A DNA stretch of 64,000 nt from Palleronia abyssalis (GTDB lineage: Bacteria; Pseudomonadota; Alphaproteobacteria; Rhodobacterales; Rhodobacteraceae). Positions 8,110-16,667 of this stretch are shown in pieces. Location of the stretch: NCBI RefSeq assembly GCF_900302445.1, contig NZ_ONZF01000011.1, positions 1 through 64,000 on the forward strand, read 5' to 3'. The notes beneath the pieces were generated by a model. That model was not told the DNA's origin and did not search any database. It saw nothing but the letters and a program-made list of their open reading frames with translations. Positions within the stretch are counted from its first letter, which is position 1; the number at the start of each line of letters is the position of its first letter. A program made the translations under genes and the position numbers.

Positions 8110-8535
8110 TCATAGGGCGGGCACGACGACTTCGAGGTCGGGGAACCGATTGACGAAGTCCCTATCGTTGAAGGTGACGAGCGCGAGACCGTGGGCCTGC
8201 GCAAGCGCGCCGATCATGAAGTCAGGCAGCACGCCGTCCTTCTTTCCCTCGCCCTTCGCGCGTTTGTAGCCTAGATACGTCTGCCCAGCATGGTAGAGCG
8301 CCTCATCGTCATCCGAGGAAAGTCGGTCGATGCCTAGCTCGTCCAGGGCCGTCCGCAGCGCCACAGCGGAGGTCATGCCGATGGAGGCCTCCGCAAAAAT
8401 CACGTCGGTGACAAAGACCATCCCGGTAGTCTTGTAGCGCTGGAATGCGGCAAGTGCGGCGGCATGACGCGGCGTTTCCTGACCAAGCAGATCAATAAGC
8501 GCCGAGGTGTCGAAGCAGGCGGAAAGTGCTGGCAA
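8110..8535 (-). CDS. PIN-domain ribonuclease, VapC toxin-like
   Basis: The protein is 141 aa, the usual size of a single PIN domain. The acidic residues for the metal site are in place: D9 in CFDTSALIDLL, E49 in FAEAS, D105 in LPDFMIGA and D124 (with D126) in TFNDRDF. VapC-type PIN proteins cleave RNA and are normally held by an antitoxin encoded just upstream. Here the upstream gene is an unusual large protein of about 359 aa instead of a small VapB. The start is TTG at 8533-8535, directly after the upstream TGA, so translation is probably coupled. It may be a toxin or a DNA/RNA-processing enzyme. Confidence 0.85.
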   Translation of the reverse strand: MPALSACFDTSALIDLLGQETPRHAAALAAFQRYKTTGMVFVTDVIFAEASIGMTSAVALRTALDELGIDRLSSDDDEALYHAGQTYLGYKRAKGEGKKDGVLPDFMIGALAQAHGLALVTFNDRDFVNRFPDLEVVVPAL

Positions 8536-9615
8536 TCAGTCCCTCGTCAACGCCGTTATTTCGTCCGACGTCATCGTCGGTGCGATCTGAAGGTCCCGTA
8601 GACGGCTCAGCGCCCGAAGTGATGCGTCCCGTACAAATGCATCCGGCTCGAAGCACTGCATGGCGTCGTAGTCGAGATGACTGAACGATGCGTCCAGGAC
8701 GTCGAAGCTTGCATCAACGCCGGGCGGGAGCGCCTTAGGCGCACGGGGCAGCTTCTTGTCGACGATGCCGAAGGGTCGCGGATCGTTCGTTCTTCCCGTG
8801 GACAGCGCGTTCTCGGACGCAGCGAACCGGCCCGCTCCATGGACCGAAACGAACACCTCGAGCGCACGTTCAAGGGCGTAGCGCTTTTCGACCGACGGGC
8901 CGCCTGTTAGGTCGAGGAAGCCGAACTCGGCAAAGGCCTCGTGCAGCGACGGCAACGTCACGCGCCGTGCGATACCGGCCCGGCTGAATCGATCGGCTGC
9001 GAGGAAGGTTGCGTTCATCCACCAGCGCTCGATGCGGCTCGACACTACATCGTGGAGCCCGCCAAGGCGGTAGAGATACGCGAGATTGGTCGAGTGCTTG
9101 CGCGTCGTGCGCCCGCGGTAGCGGGCGTCGCCCTCCAAGAACGCCTGAATGTCGTCGGCGTCGACTTTCGAGACGTCCCACCGATGTGCGTGCCGAAGGC
9201 GCTCGACGATGTATCGGTTCGACCAGAGCGCAGGCCTACGCTGCCAACTCTTTGACCCATGCCATGATCCAACGAGCGAGAGGTTGAACGCAAGCAGGGC
9301 GAGCCGGTCGAAATCAAGTGAATGCTCGAAGGCCGTCGCTTGGAACACTAGTTCGTCGAACGCGATGCGATCCTCGGCTTTGCCACTGCCGTTCGCATTG
9401 ACGTTGTAGAGGAAAAAGTTCGCCGGGATGAAGAAGTTAATCCCTGCCCGCTCGAGACGCTCGCGAAACACGTTGCGGGGCACATCGTGGCGGTCCGAAC
9501 CGAAGCCAACGCAGATCGCACGGTGTAGAGCCGAGAGACCGTTGCGCTCCGATCCCCAGCCGAAATTCTTGGTGAAGCTGCCCGGGTGCCAAGTTTCCTG
9601 CGCATCGTCGAGCAT
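8536..9615 (-). CDS. Unrecognised large partner of the PIN-domain gene
   Basis: The protein is 359 aa and I do not recognise the family. The ATG at 9615 has GGGAGG five bases upstream, much better than the ATG at 9645. The N-terminus reads WHPGSFTKNFGWG, followed by helical, Arg- and Trp-rich sequence. The middle (RRPALWSNRYIVERLRHAHRW) and the C-terminal SVEKRYALERALEVF look like helical bundles. No catalytic motif is obvious. Its TGA abuts the TTG start of the PIN gene with no gap, which argues for a two-gene unit in which this protein controls or targets the nuclease. Low similarity to a small antitoxin makes this pair worth checking. Confidence 0.75.
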   Translation of the reverse strand: MLDDAQETWHPGSFTKNFGWGSERNGLSALHRAICVGFGSDRHDVPRNVFRERLERAGINFFIPANFFLYNVNANGSGKAEDRIAFDELVFQATAFEHSLDFDRLALLAFNLSLVGSWHGSKSWQRRPALWSNRYIVERLRHAHRWDVSKVDADDIQAFLEGDARYRGRTTRKHSTNLAYLYRLGGLHDVVSSRIERWWMNATFLAADRFSRAGIARRVTLPSLHEAFAEFGFLDLTGGPSVEKRYALERALEVFVSVHGAGRFAASENALSTGRTNDPRPFGIVDKKLPRAPKALPPGVDASFDVLDASFSHLDYDAMQCFEPDAFVRDASLRALSRLRDLQIAPTMTSDEITALTRD

Positions 9616-9994
9616 CTCTGCCTCCCTGTCAAAAGACAGTAGCACGCTTCACAGCTAGAGACTATAACCATCGTGGACCATCCTTTGGGGCGCGCGCATA
9701 CGGAACGGTTCAGCCGTTGCAGTTGCGGTCTCACTGGATTTGAGAACCCTCCGTCGACCCGGTGTAGATCGAGACGGAACATCATGCCGCGCCCGCGGCG
9801 CGATCAACCGACGCCGACATTCGTACGCTCCGCAGCATCCGACAAAAAAGGGCTCAACGCGGACTTGCGACGGCGCAGCGGAGAAAATCGCCTGGGCCGT
9901 CGCCGGTCGTCGCTTTCGGCCCTAAGCCGCCGCTCGTTTGGAAAAAGGTCCATGTCCGGTTCGCCAAAGCGCATGCGGCCTGGTCGTCGCAGTG
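9616..9994. other. Gap between the PIN cassette and the broken transporter
   Basis: About 380 bp. It contains the upstream region of the minus-strand PIN-cassette gene. The frame of the broken MFS gene runs on here out of phase (to 9804) with Arg-rich non-coding sequence. I see no gene, repeat or RNA. Confidence 0.4.
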
Positions 9995-10976
9995 CTATCC
10001 GCCTGGCCATTCCGGATGCAGCCGGTCGATCACCAGCGCGTGGGCGTGCCGATGTGTCCCCCCGTGTTCGGAGAGGTGCGGGTGGTCGCGCGGCAGGTCG
10101 TCGTGCCGGTGCGACAGCGTTTCCGGGTCCCCCGCGAGCCAGAGGCGCAGGGCCGCGCCGATGCCGAGCACGGCCAGCAGTCCCAAGCATAGACCCCGCG
10201 CCGAAGATCCCCATCGTCCAGGCCAGCGCGCTTTCGCCCAACCCCAGCTCGCCGCGCACCGGCACCACGGTATTGACCAGCACCATCGCCCCGCCCGCCG
10301 CGGCGGCAAGGTTCAGCGCCAGCAGCCCGCGCAGGCGCGGCGTAGCAAGGTAGATGCGGATGCCGTGGCTGGAGCGGTCGTAGATGCCGCGCGGTTCGGA
10401 CGGCTGCGGGCTTGGCAGCAGGACCGAGACGACCAGAACGCCGGAAGCGACTAAGCCCGCGACGGTGCCAAGGAACAGCGCCTTGTAGGACATCACCGCC
10501 AGCAGCAGCCCCGCGAGCGTCGGGCTGACGATGTTCTCGAGGCCGTATGCCAGCCGGGAGAGCGTCAGCGCGCGAGTATAGCGATTTTCCTCGGGCAGCA
10601 CGTCCGGGATCGTCGCCTGGAAGGTCGGGGTGAAGGCGGCCGAGGCCGATTGCAGCAGGAAGATCAGGACGTAGACCTGCCAGAACTCGCTCACGAAGGG
10701 CAGGCACAGCGCCGCACCAGCGCGGACCACGTCCAGCGTCACCAGCAGCACGCGGCGGTTCACCCGGTCGGCGAACGCCCCGGCGATCGGCGCGATGCCC
10801 ACATAGGCCACCATCTTGATCGTGAAGACGGCGCCGAGAACGAGCCCGGCGCGGTCCCCCGCAAGATCGTAGGCCAGAAGCCCGAGCGCGACTGTCGCGA
10901 GACCGGTCCCGAGCAGTGCGACGACCTGCGCGAGAAACAGGTGCCGGTAGGTGCGGCCGCCGAGAATGGCCAGCAT
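9995..10976 (-). pseudogene. Broken MFS exporter with internal deletion and frameshift
   Basis: The first 250 residues are a normal major facilitator N-terminal half (TM1 to about TM7, with AGAFADRVNRR as the loop 2-3 motif). After GIFGAGS (near 10190-10225) the frame changes. The other frame continues with LGLLAVLGIGAALRLWLAGD and a His-rich tail (LSHRHDDLPRDHPHL) that ends HALVIDRLHPEWPGG, which looks like the native C-terminus. The total is far shorter than the roughly 400-residue norm, so about TM8-TM11 have been deleted together with a phase change. The gene follows the metal-responsive repressor by seven bases and was probably a metal-regulated efflux gene. Confidence 0.8.
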
Positions 10977-10983
10977 GATGCCC

Positions 10984-11250
10984 TCAGAGGTAACGCGAGA
11001 TCGCCTTGAGTTCGGCGCGATCGGTTTCCGAGCCTTCAGTGTCGAGGCAGTGATCGACGTGGTCGTGGATCAGCGCTCGCTTGGCGTTCGTCACGGCCTT
11101 TTCAACCGCCTGAAGCTGTTGCGCGATGTCCAGGCACGGCTTGCCGGTCTCGATCATTTCGATGACCGCCCGCAGGTGCCCGTCGGCACGTTTCAGCCGG
11201 GCGATCAGGGCCGGGTGGCTTGCGTGGATATGCGGTTCTGACATAGGCAT
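10984..11250 (-). CDS. dmeR: DmeR/RcnR-type metal-responsive repressor
   Basis: The protein is 88 aa of the CsoR/RcnR (DUF156) family, all-helical DNA-binding repressors that release DNA on binding metal. It has an N-terminal His pair (HIH), KRADGHLRAVIEMIE, Cys39 in GKPCLDIAQQL, and HDHVDHC at 62-68. This His/Cys pattern matches the Ni/Co-responsive DmeR/RcnR branch better than the Cu(I) CsoR branch. The ATG at 11250 has GGAGG seven bases upstream; the longer frame (to 11322) lacks this. It is divergent from the metal-handling genes and precedes the broken exporter. A candidate operator (11255-11273) covers its own ribosome binding site. Confidence 0.85.
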   Translation of the reverse strand: MPMSEPHIHASHPALIARLKRADGHLRAVIEMIETGKPCLDIAQQLQAVEKAVTNAKRALIHDHVDHCLDTEGSETDRAELKAISRYL

Positions 11251-11254
11251 TGCG

Positions 11255-11273
11255 TATCCTCCAAGGGGGGATA
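11255..11273. promoter_or_regulatory. Candidate DmeR/RcnR operator
   Basis: TATCC-N9-GGATA with C-rich then G-rich inner bases (arms at 11255-11259 and 11269-11273) resembles the AT-flanked G/C-tract operators of RcnR- and DmeR-type repressors. It lies in the 75 bp between the divergent repressor and His-rich protein genes and covers the repressor's GGAGG. The position fits autorepression and shared control. Confidence 0.45.
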
Positions 11274-11325
11274 GAGCAAGACAGCGGGCAACACGCTGCA
11301 TGCGAGGCGACGGAGCAGGCAACCG

Positions 11326-11679
11326 ATGACCACGATCTGTACAGTTGGGCAGCGCGCTCTCGCCGCGCTTCTATGCCTCGCAATCCTCGTCTGGTCTGTC
11401 ATGCCCGCGACGTCCCATGCCCCCGTGATCTTCGAGACGCTCCAGGAGCACATGGAGATGATCGCCGAACACGGTCATTCCCACGGGCTCGAGGAGGATC
11501 TCGCATGGGCGATGCACGGGCATAGCCACGACAGCGCCGATCACGACCACAGCCAGGCCGTCCTGACGCGTGGTTTCCTTTCACAGCCATTCGAGGGCTA
11601 CAGGACTGCATGGCGGCTCAGGCCGGCACTGGCCGGCCCTTCGACCAAGTTCCGCATCGAGCGACCTCCGCGCGCCTGA
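11326..11679 (+). CDS. His-rich secreted protein of the Ni/Co island
   Basis: The protein is 117 aa. Residues 1-30 form a signal peptide (hydrophobic LAALLCLAILVWSV, then PATSHA). The mature part has two His clusters, EHGHSHG and HGHSHDSADHDHS, suited to bind nickel, cobalt or zinc in the periplasm. The start lies 75 bp from the divergent repressor gene with the candidate operator between them. It is followed by the HupE/UreJ-like gene on the same strand. The likely role is periplasmic metal buffering or sensing, inferred from composition and position only; the family has no name I can give. Confidence 0.7.
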   Translation: MTTICTVGQRALAALLCLAILVWSVMPATSHAPVIFETLQEHMEMIAEHGHSHGLEEDLAWAMHGHSHDSADHDHSQAVLTRGFLSQPFEGYRTAWRLRPALAGPSTKFRIERPPRA

Positions 11680-11740
11680 TCGAGGGCGCTCCCTCCTGGA
11701 GCAAACTTATCGATCAAGCAAGTCCATGCGGAGACCATCC

Positions 11741-12469
11741 ATGACCACATTCCATCGGGGATGGGGCGATCCCGGCGCACGCCGGCTTGCCGTCCTGTCC
11801 CTGTTCACGTTGTCCGCGCTCCTGCTGAGCGCCGGGCACGCCTTGGCCCACAACGTCACCGAGGGTGACGCGGGCTATATCCAGGAGATCTGGGGGGTGA
11901 ACATCATCCCCTTCCTGTATCTCGGTGCCAAGCATATGGTGACCGGATACGACCACATCCTGTTCCTGCTCGGCGTTGTGTTCTTCCTCTACCGGATGAA
12001 GGATGTCGGCATCTACGTGAGCCTCTTCGCCATCGGCCACTCGACCACGATGCTGCTCGGCGTCTGGTTCGGCTGGGGCATCAACGCCTACGTCATCGAC
12101 GCGATCATCGGCCTGTCGGTCGTCTACAAGGCCCTCGACAATCTCGGCGCCTACCAGCGCTGGTTCGGGGTCCAGCCGAACACCAAGGCCGCGACGCTGA
12201 TCTTCGGCTTCTTCCACGGCACGGGTCTCGCAACCAAGATCCTCGACTACGACATCGCCTCGGACGGGCTCCTGCCCAACCTGCTGGCGTTCAACGTCGG
12301 CGTCGAACTCGGCCAACTCGTAGCGCTTGCCGTGATCCTTATCGTCATGGGCTTCTGGCGGAAGTCCCCGAACTTCTTCCGCCAAGCCTACACCGCCAAC
12401 GTCATCATGATGTCCATGGGCTTCATTCTCATGGGCTACCAGATCACCGGCCTCTTCGTGGCCGCGTAA
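11741..12469 (+). CDS. HupE/UreJ-like membrane protein, probable Ni/Co transporter
   Basis: The protein is 242 aa. It has an N-terminal signal-type segment ending near HALAHN, then about six transmembrane helices. Family landmarks are GAKHMVTGYDHILFLLGVVF (His, Asp and His of the presumed metal path), IGHSTTM and GFFHGTGLA. HupE and UreJ proteins are nickel permeases, and this larger branch is usually near other metal genes. The ATG at 11741 has GGAG seven bases upstream; the long upstream frame is not coding. It lies between the His-rich protein and the anchor protein genes with 16 bp to the next start, so they are probably one operon under the divergent repressor. Confidence 0.85.
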   Translation: MTTFHRGWGDPGARRLAVLSLFTLSALLLSAGHALAHNVTEGDAGYIQEIWGVNIIPFLYLGAKHMVTGYDHILFLLGVVFFLYRMKDVGIYVSLFAIGHSTTMLLGVWFGWGINAYVIDAIIGLSVVYKALDNLGAYQRWFGVQPNTKAATLIFGFFHGTGLATKILDYDIASDGLLPNLLAFNVGVELGQLVALAVILIVMGFWRKSPNFFRQAYTANVIMMSMGFILMGYQITGLFVAA

Positions 12470-12485
12470 AGGGAGATATCCAACC

Positions 12486-13109
12486 ATGTTCAACGCACAG
12501 AAGCCCAGCCTCGACGAATTGCCGAGCTCGGCCCAACTTACTCGCTCCACAATCATTGCCGGGGTCTCCGCCGTGGCGATCCTCGTGACGGTGGTCCTGC
12601 CCGCGGAATACGGCATCGATCCGACCCGGATCGGCGGGGTGCTCGGCCTGACCGAGATGGGCGAGCTCAAGGCCCAGCTCGCCGAAGAAGCCGAGGCCGA
12701 CCGGCAGATGGACCAGGCGGCCGGCGAGCAATCGAGCCTCCTGAACGACGTCTTCGGCCTCTTCGTGGGTTCCGCGCACGCGCAGGACGCCGATGCCTGG
12801 CGCGACGAGACCACGTTCACGCTCGAGCCGGGCGACACGGCGGAATGGAAGCTCGTGATGGAGGAGGGCCAGACCGCCCAATACCGCATGCTGGTCGAGG
12901 GCGGCCGGGTGAACTTTGATCTCCACGGCCATGGCGGCGGCCAGTCGGTGACCTACGAGAAGGGCCGTGGCTCAACCGGCGAAGAAGGCGAAATCGTCGC
13001 TGAATTCGACGGTGAGCACGGCTGGTTCTGGCGCAACCGCGACGACGCGACGTCCACAGTGACCGTTCAGGTCCGCGGCGAATACGCCGAGTTCAAGGAC
13101 GCAAGCTAA
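12486..13109 (+). CDS. Transmembrane anchor protein of the HupE island
   Basis: The protein is 207 aa. A single hydrophobic helix (about residues 22-40, IIAGVSAVAILVTVVLP) anchors it. A helical linker (60-85) and a second weak hydrophobic stretch ending in SAHAQ come next, and residues 100-207 form a soluble beta-rich domain (FTLEPGDTAEWKLVM, GQTAQYRMLV, WFWRNRDD). This matches the conserved 'transmembrane anchor protein' that recurs next to HupE/UreJ-like genes; its biochemical job is not established. It follows the HupE-like gene by 16 bp and ends before a strong hairpin at 13116-13153. Confidence 0.75.
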   Translation: MFNAQKPSLDELPSSAQLTRSTIIAGVSAVAILVTVVLPAEYGIDPTRIGGVLGLTEMGELKAQLAEEAEADRQMDQAAGEQSSLLNDVFGLFVGSAHAQDADAWRDETTFTLEPGDTAEWKLVMEEGQTAQYRMLVEGGRVNFDLHGHGGGQSVTYEKGRGSTGEEGEIVAEFDGEHGWFWRNRDDATSTVTVQVRGEYAEFKDAS

Positions 13110-13115
13110 CCTTGG

Positions 13116-13153
13116 AAGCTGCCATTCGCGCAATGCGCGGCGAATGGCAGCTT
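13116..13153 (+). terminator. Hairpin at the end of the HupE island operon
   Basis: A 13-bp perfect inverted repeat (13116-13128 and 13141-13153) has a 12-base loop and starts seven bases after the anchor-protein stop codon. Only a short T run (TTT) follows. It probably ends the operon, but could be an IS-related repeat since a transposase remnant begins about 80 bp further on. Confidence 0.55.
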
Positions 13154-13230
13154 TCCGCCCATCCTGTGGAAAAGCGCCCTTTGGCGAACCCAAAAATCGG
13201 CGGCTGGCAAATGCACGCGCACCTTCCGTG

Positions 13231-13530
13231 TTAGGCTTTGTGCGGTGCGGGAATGATCTTCGCCAGTTTCGTGAGGTTCTGGCCGTTGCCGCGAGGAGGA
13301 ATTCATCTTTCGCGCCGCATGGTCCCCTTAGTCGCAGCCTTCCGAGACCGGGGATGCGCTTGCGATGCGCGAACAGCATCTCGACCTTCTTCTCAAGCTT
13401 CACGGAGACGTCGTATTACTCGGTCTTGGCGATGTCGCGGGCGTCTTCGTGTTCCTCGCTGGTGATGGCCAGGGCCTATTGCTTGCCGCGGTGGAGGAAG
13501 TTCCGCGCGGGTAGATCGCCGCGAAACGCT
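13231..13530 (-). pseudogene. IS1182-type transposase C-terminal remnant
   Basis: Read on the minus strand this encodes KKVEMLFAH, GRLRLRGPCGAKDEF and LLAATA, then, after a one-base deletion, QNLTKLAKIIPAPHKA and a stop at 13231. These blocks match the C-terminus of IS1182-family transposases. An in-frame TAA interrupts ARDIAKTE-stop-YDVS upstream of it. The N-terminal two thirds are missing, so the element is dead. Short, degenerate coding-like sequence continues to about 13690 without a clear identity. No intact terminal repeats were found. Confidence 0.75.
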
Positions 13531-13825
13531 TGCGCTCGTCGACGGCCACGGTATCCGCCCCCTTCCCCGCCGCGAGGGCTATGCAGAAGCGGCGCTGCCG
13601 CGCCGCCTTTCATGGCCTTCAGCGGCCGATCGGATAGCGCATCAGCGTCCAACGCCGTCAGGTTCGCCTCGTTCTGCGCCGTCCCGGCAATGGGCTACCC
13701 TTCATTACGACGGATTCTATATCTTGAACCGGACACCGAGCGCAACGCAAGATACAGATTCAAGGCGTCCACCGCGCGGTCTCAGCCCGGATTCCGAAGG
13801 AACTTTAGCGGAATCTACAAAACCT

Positions 13826-14137
13826 TCAATGAGTCCATGCCCCGCGGCGGCTCGTTGCGAAGTTCTCTCCATAGCCGCCGGGCCGGACATTCGCACTGCG
13901 CTTCTTGGGAAGGGTCACGACGGCGTCAATGCCGTTCGCCTCGGCATAATCAATCGCTTCTTCCTTGGTGGCAAAGCGAAGTTGCACCTGAGCCTGCGTA
14001 TCCTTCGATGACGTCCATCCCATCAGCGGATCGATACGCCTGGGTTCGTCGGCGGTGAATTCCAGGACCCATGCCTTGGTCTTCGCCATCCCCGAAGACA
14101 TGGCAGTTTTTGACGGTTGATAGATCCGTGCGGTCAT
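13826..14137 (-). CDS. ETC complex I subunit, NDUFS4-like
   Basis: The protein is 103 aa, the full length of the bacterial ETC_C1_NDUFS4 family. It has ARIYQPSKTAMSSG at the start, the WVLEF block, PLMGWTSSKDTQAQVQLRF, then KEEAIDYAEANGI. Its eukaryotic counterpart is an accessory subunit of NADH:ubiquinone oxidoreductase near the flavin/Fe-S arm, and alphaproteobacteria have it too. An AGGGAG lies eight bases upstream of the ATG. It stands alone, away from the nuo operon, and sits at the junction between the accessory block and core genes. Confidence 0.85.
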   Translation of the reverse strand: MTARIYQPSKTAMSSGMAKTKAWVLEFTADEPRRIDPLMGWTSSKDTQAQVQLRFATKEEAIDYAEANGIDAVVTLPKKRSANVRPGGYGENFATSRRGAWTH

Positions 14138-14199
14138 AGGTGCAGCTCCCTGAACTCACGAAGAACTATACATGAAATATCGGGCAAAACACAAGGATG

Positions 14200-14241
14200 G
14201 GTCGGACCGGCATGAAACAACATGGGGGAACCGGTCCGACC
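14200..14241. repeat. 11-bp inverted repeat between the NDUFS4-like gene and uvrB
   Basis: GGTCGGACCGG (14200-14210) and its exact reverse complement (14231-14241) flank a 20-base spacer. Each arm is itself nearly self-complementary. A second smaller inverted repeat, TAGCATG-TG-CATGCTA, lies at 14257-14272. Neither is followed by a T run, so they may be operators or structured leader elements for one of the two divergent genes. No GTTC-N7-GTTC type LexA box was found here. Confidence 0.4.
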
Positions 14242-14407
14242 GCAGGGTCTGCTTGCTAGCATGTGCATGCTACGATCATACGACGGGACAAGGCAACTCG
14301 TTTTTCTACTTGAGGTTGCATTTCCTGCGATGAGCGATGTCCGCGCGTCGCAGCCTTGAAGTCTTGGCCCCGGTGAACATCTTGGTTTCGACGTCACCGA
14401 GGTTCCG

Positions 14408-16612
14408 ATGCACAATAACCGCCCCGATCAAATGCCCGAACTTCTTCACGCCCCGGCTCCGGACGTCAAGGCGCGCGAGAAGCTGGAGGGCGGCATCGCG
14501 TTCCGTATGAACAGCGAATTCCAGCCCGCCGGGGATCAGCCCACGGCGATCGCGGAGCTATCGCAAGGCGTGCGGAATGGCGAACGGGATCAGGTGCTTC
14601 TGGGCGCTACCGGCACCGGCAAGACATTCACAATGGCCAAGATTATCGAGGAGACGCAGCGTCCAGCGATCATCCTTGCGCCAAACAAGACCCTTGCGGC
14701 GCAGCTTTATGGAGAGTTCAAGGGGTTCTTCCCCGACAACGCGGTCGAATATTTCGTCAGCTACTACGACTATTACCAGCCCGAGGCCTACGTGCCGCGG
14801 TCGGATACCTTCATCGAGAAGGAATCGCAGATCAACGAGCAGATCGACCGGATGCGCCACTCGGCCACGCGGGCACTGCTGGAGCGGGACGACGTCATCA
14901 TCGTCGCCTCGGTCTCGTGCATCTATGGCATTGGGTCTGTCGAGACCTACGGCGCGATGACGGTCGACCTGCACACGGGCCGCGAATACGATCAGCGCAA
15001 GGTCATGGCGGACCTTGTCGCGCAGCAGTATCGGCGCAATGACCAGGCGTTCCAGCGCGGCAGCTTCCGGGTGCGCGGCGACGTGGTCGAAGTCTGGCCG
15101 GCCCACCTCGAAGACCGGGCCTGGAGACTGTCCTTCTTCGGCGAAGAGCTGGAAGCGATCATCGAGTTCGACCCACTTACGGGTGAGAAGGTGGACAGCT
15201 TCGAGCGCGTCCGCATCTACGCCAACTCGCACTACGTCACGCCGCGCCCGACGATGAAGCAGGCCGTCAACAGCATCAAAAAAGAGCTGCGGACCCGGCT
15301 GGACCAGCTCGTCGGCGACGGTAAGCTCCTGGAAGCCCAGCGTCTGGAGCAACGCACAAATTTCGACATCGAGATGCTGGAGGCCACCGGCGTCTGCAAC
15401 GGGATCGAGAACTACTCGCGCTATCTGACGGGACGTGCCCCGGGCGAGCCGCCCCCGACCCTGTTCGAGTTCATCCCCGACAACGCCATCGTCTTCGCCG
15501 ACGAAAGCCACGTTTCGGTCCCTCAAATCGGCGGGATGTACAAGGGCGACTTCCGACGCAAGATGACGCTGGCCGAACACGGGTTCCGCCTGCCCTCTTG
15601 CATGGACAACCGGCCGCTGAAGTTCGAGGAATGGGACGCGATGCGGCCCCAGTCGGTCTTCGTCAGCGCCACCCCCGCCGCGTGGGAGCTGGAGCAATCG
15701 GGCGGCGTCTTTACCGAACAGGTCATCCGCCCCACCGGGTTGATTGATCCACAGGTCGAGATCCGCCCGGTGGAAATGCAGGTCGACGACCTGCTGGACG
15801 AGATCCGGCGCGTCAGTCAGGCAGGCTATCGCACGCTTGCCACCGTTCTGACCAAGCGCATGGCCGAGGACCTGACGGAGTACCTGCACGAGCAGGGCAT
15901 CAAGGTCCGCTACATGCACAGCGACATCGACACGATCGAGCGGATCGAGATCCTGCGCGACCTGCGCTTGGGTGCCTTCGACGTGCTGGTGGGCATCAAC
16001 CTGCTGCGCGAGGGGCTGGATATTCCCGAATGCGGGCTGGTGGCGATTCTCGATGCCGACAAGGAAGGGTTCCTTCGGTCAGAGACGTCGCTGATCCAGA
16101 CCATCGGCCGGGCCGCTCGAAACTCGGAAGGGCGCGTCATCATGTACGCCGACCGGATCACCGGCTCTATGGAGCGGGCGATGCGTGAAACCGATCGCCG
16201 GCGCGAAAAGCAGATCGCCTATAACGAGGCGAACGGCATCACCCCCGCGACGATCAAGAAGAACGTCGATGACATCCTGTCAGGCCTCTACAAAGGCGAT
16301 GTGGACATGAACCGCGTCACGGCAAAGATCGACGACAAACGGGGCGGGTCGAACCTGCAGGCGGTGCTGGAAGGGTTGAAGACCGATATGCGCAAGGCGG
16401 CCGAAAACCTCGAATTCGAGGAAGCCGCCCGGTTGCGAGACGAAGTCAAGCGCCTGGAAGCGGTGGATTTGGCCGTGTCCGACGACCCGCTGGCCCGTCA
16501 ATCCGCGGTCGATGCAGCCGTCGGTGCGTCGAGCAAGGGAAGTGGGCGGTCCACCGCCGGACGGCCCGGACAGCGCGGCGGCAACGTCAAGCGGCGCAAG
16601 AAAGGCGGGTGA
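14408..16612 (+). CDS. uvrB: Excinuclease ABC subunit B
   Basis: UvrB is the damage-verifying helicase-like subunit of nucleotide excision repair; it is loaded by UvrA and recruits UvrC. The protein is 734 aa. Walker A is GATGTGKT (66-73). The beta-hairpin block is [20 protein letters not shown], the helicase motif II is FADESHV, and the late helicase motifs appear as [13 protein letters not shown] and QTIGRAARN. The C-terminal UVR (UvrC-binding) motif is at about 660-695 ([17 protein letters not shown]). It then has a Gly/Ser/Lys-rich tail. The start has a GAGG about five bases upstream. It is not in an obvious operon. Confidence 0.97.
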   Translation: MHNNRPDQMPELLHAPAPDVKAREKLEGGIAFRMNSEFQPAGDQPTAIAELSQGVRNGERDQVLLGATGTGKTFTMAKIIEETQRPAIILAPNKTLAAQLYGEFKGFFPDNAVEYFVSYYDYYQPEAYVPRSDTFIEKESQINEQIDRMRHSATRALLERDDVIIVASVSCIYGIGSVETYGAMTVDLHTGREYDQRKVMADLVAQQYRRNDQAFQRGSFRVRGDVVEVWPAHLEDRAWRLSFFGEELEAIIEFDPLTGEKVDSFERVRIYANSHYVTPRPTMKQAVNSIKKELRTRLDQLVGDGKLLEAQRLEQRTNFDIEMLEATGVCNGIENYSRYLTGRAPGEPPPTLFEFIPDNAIVFADESHVSVPQIGGMYKGDFRRKMTLAEHGFRLPSCMDNRPLKFEEWDAMRPQSVFVSATPAAWELEQSGGVFTEQVIRPTGLIDPQVEIRPVEMQVDDLLDEIRRVSQAGYRTLATVLTKRMAEDLTEYLHEQGIKVRYMHSDIDTIERIEILRDLRLGAFDVLVGINLLREGLDIPECGLVAILDADKEGFLRSETSLIQTIGRAARNSEGRVIMYADRITGSMERAMRETDRRREKQIAYNEANGITPATIKKNVDDILSGLYKGDVDMNRVTAKIDDKRGGSNLQAVLEGLKTDMRKAAENLEFEEAARLRDEVKRLEAVDLAVSDDPLARQSAVDAAVGASSKGSGRSTAGRPGQRGGNVKRRKKGG

Positions 16613-16632
16613 TTAGGCTTAACTGGCCTTTA

Positions 16633-16667
16633 ACCGTGTCATGCCAGAGTTCCGGGCATGACACGGT
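16633..16667 (+). promoter_or_regulatory. Perfect hairpin covering the start codon of the next gene
   Basis: ACCGTGTCATGCC (16633-16645) and its exact reverse complement (16655-16667) are separated by nine bases. The ATG of the following gene (16658-16660) is inside the right arm. It lacks a T run. It could be a uvrB terminator that happens to overlap the next start, or a structure that masks that start. Confidence 0.5.

Noticed and set aside
9804-9994. C-terminal extension of the MFS reading frame
   Set aside because: Out-of-phase Arg/Pro-rich sequence after the frameshift; the native C-terminus is in another frame and ends at 9995.
11714-12889. 391-codon minus-strand ORF opposite the HupE-like and anchor genes
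   Set aside because: Shadow frame; the plus-strand genes have clear domains and ribosome binding sites.
14558-15919. 453-codon minus-strand ORF opposite uvrB
   Set aside because: Antisense shadow of the well-identified uvrB frame.
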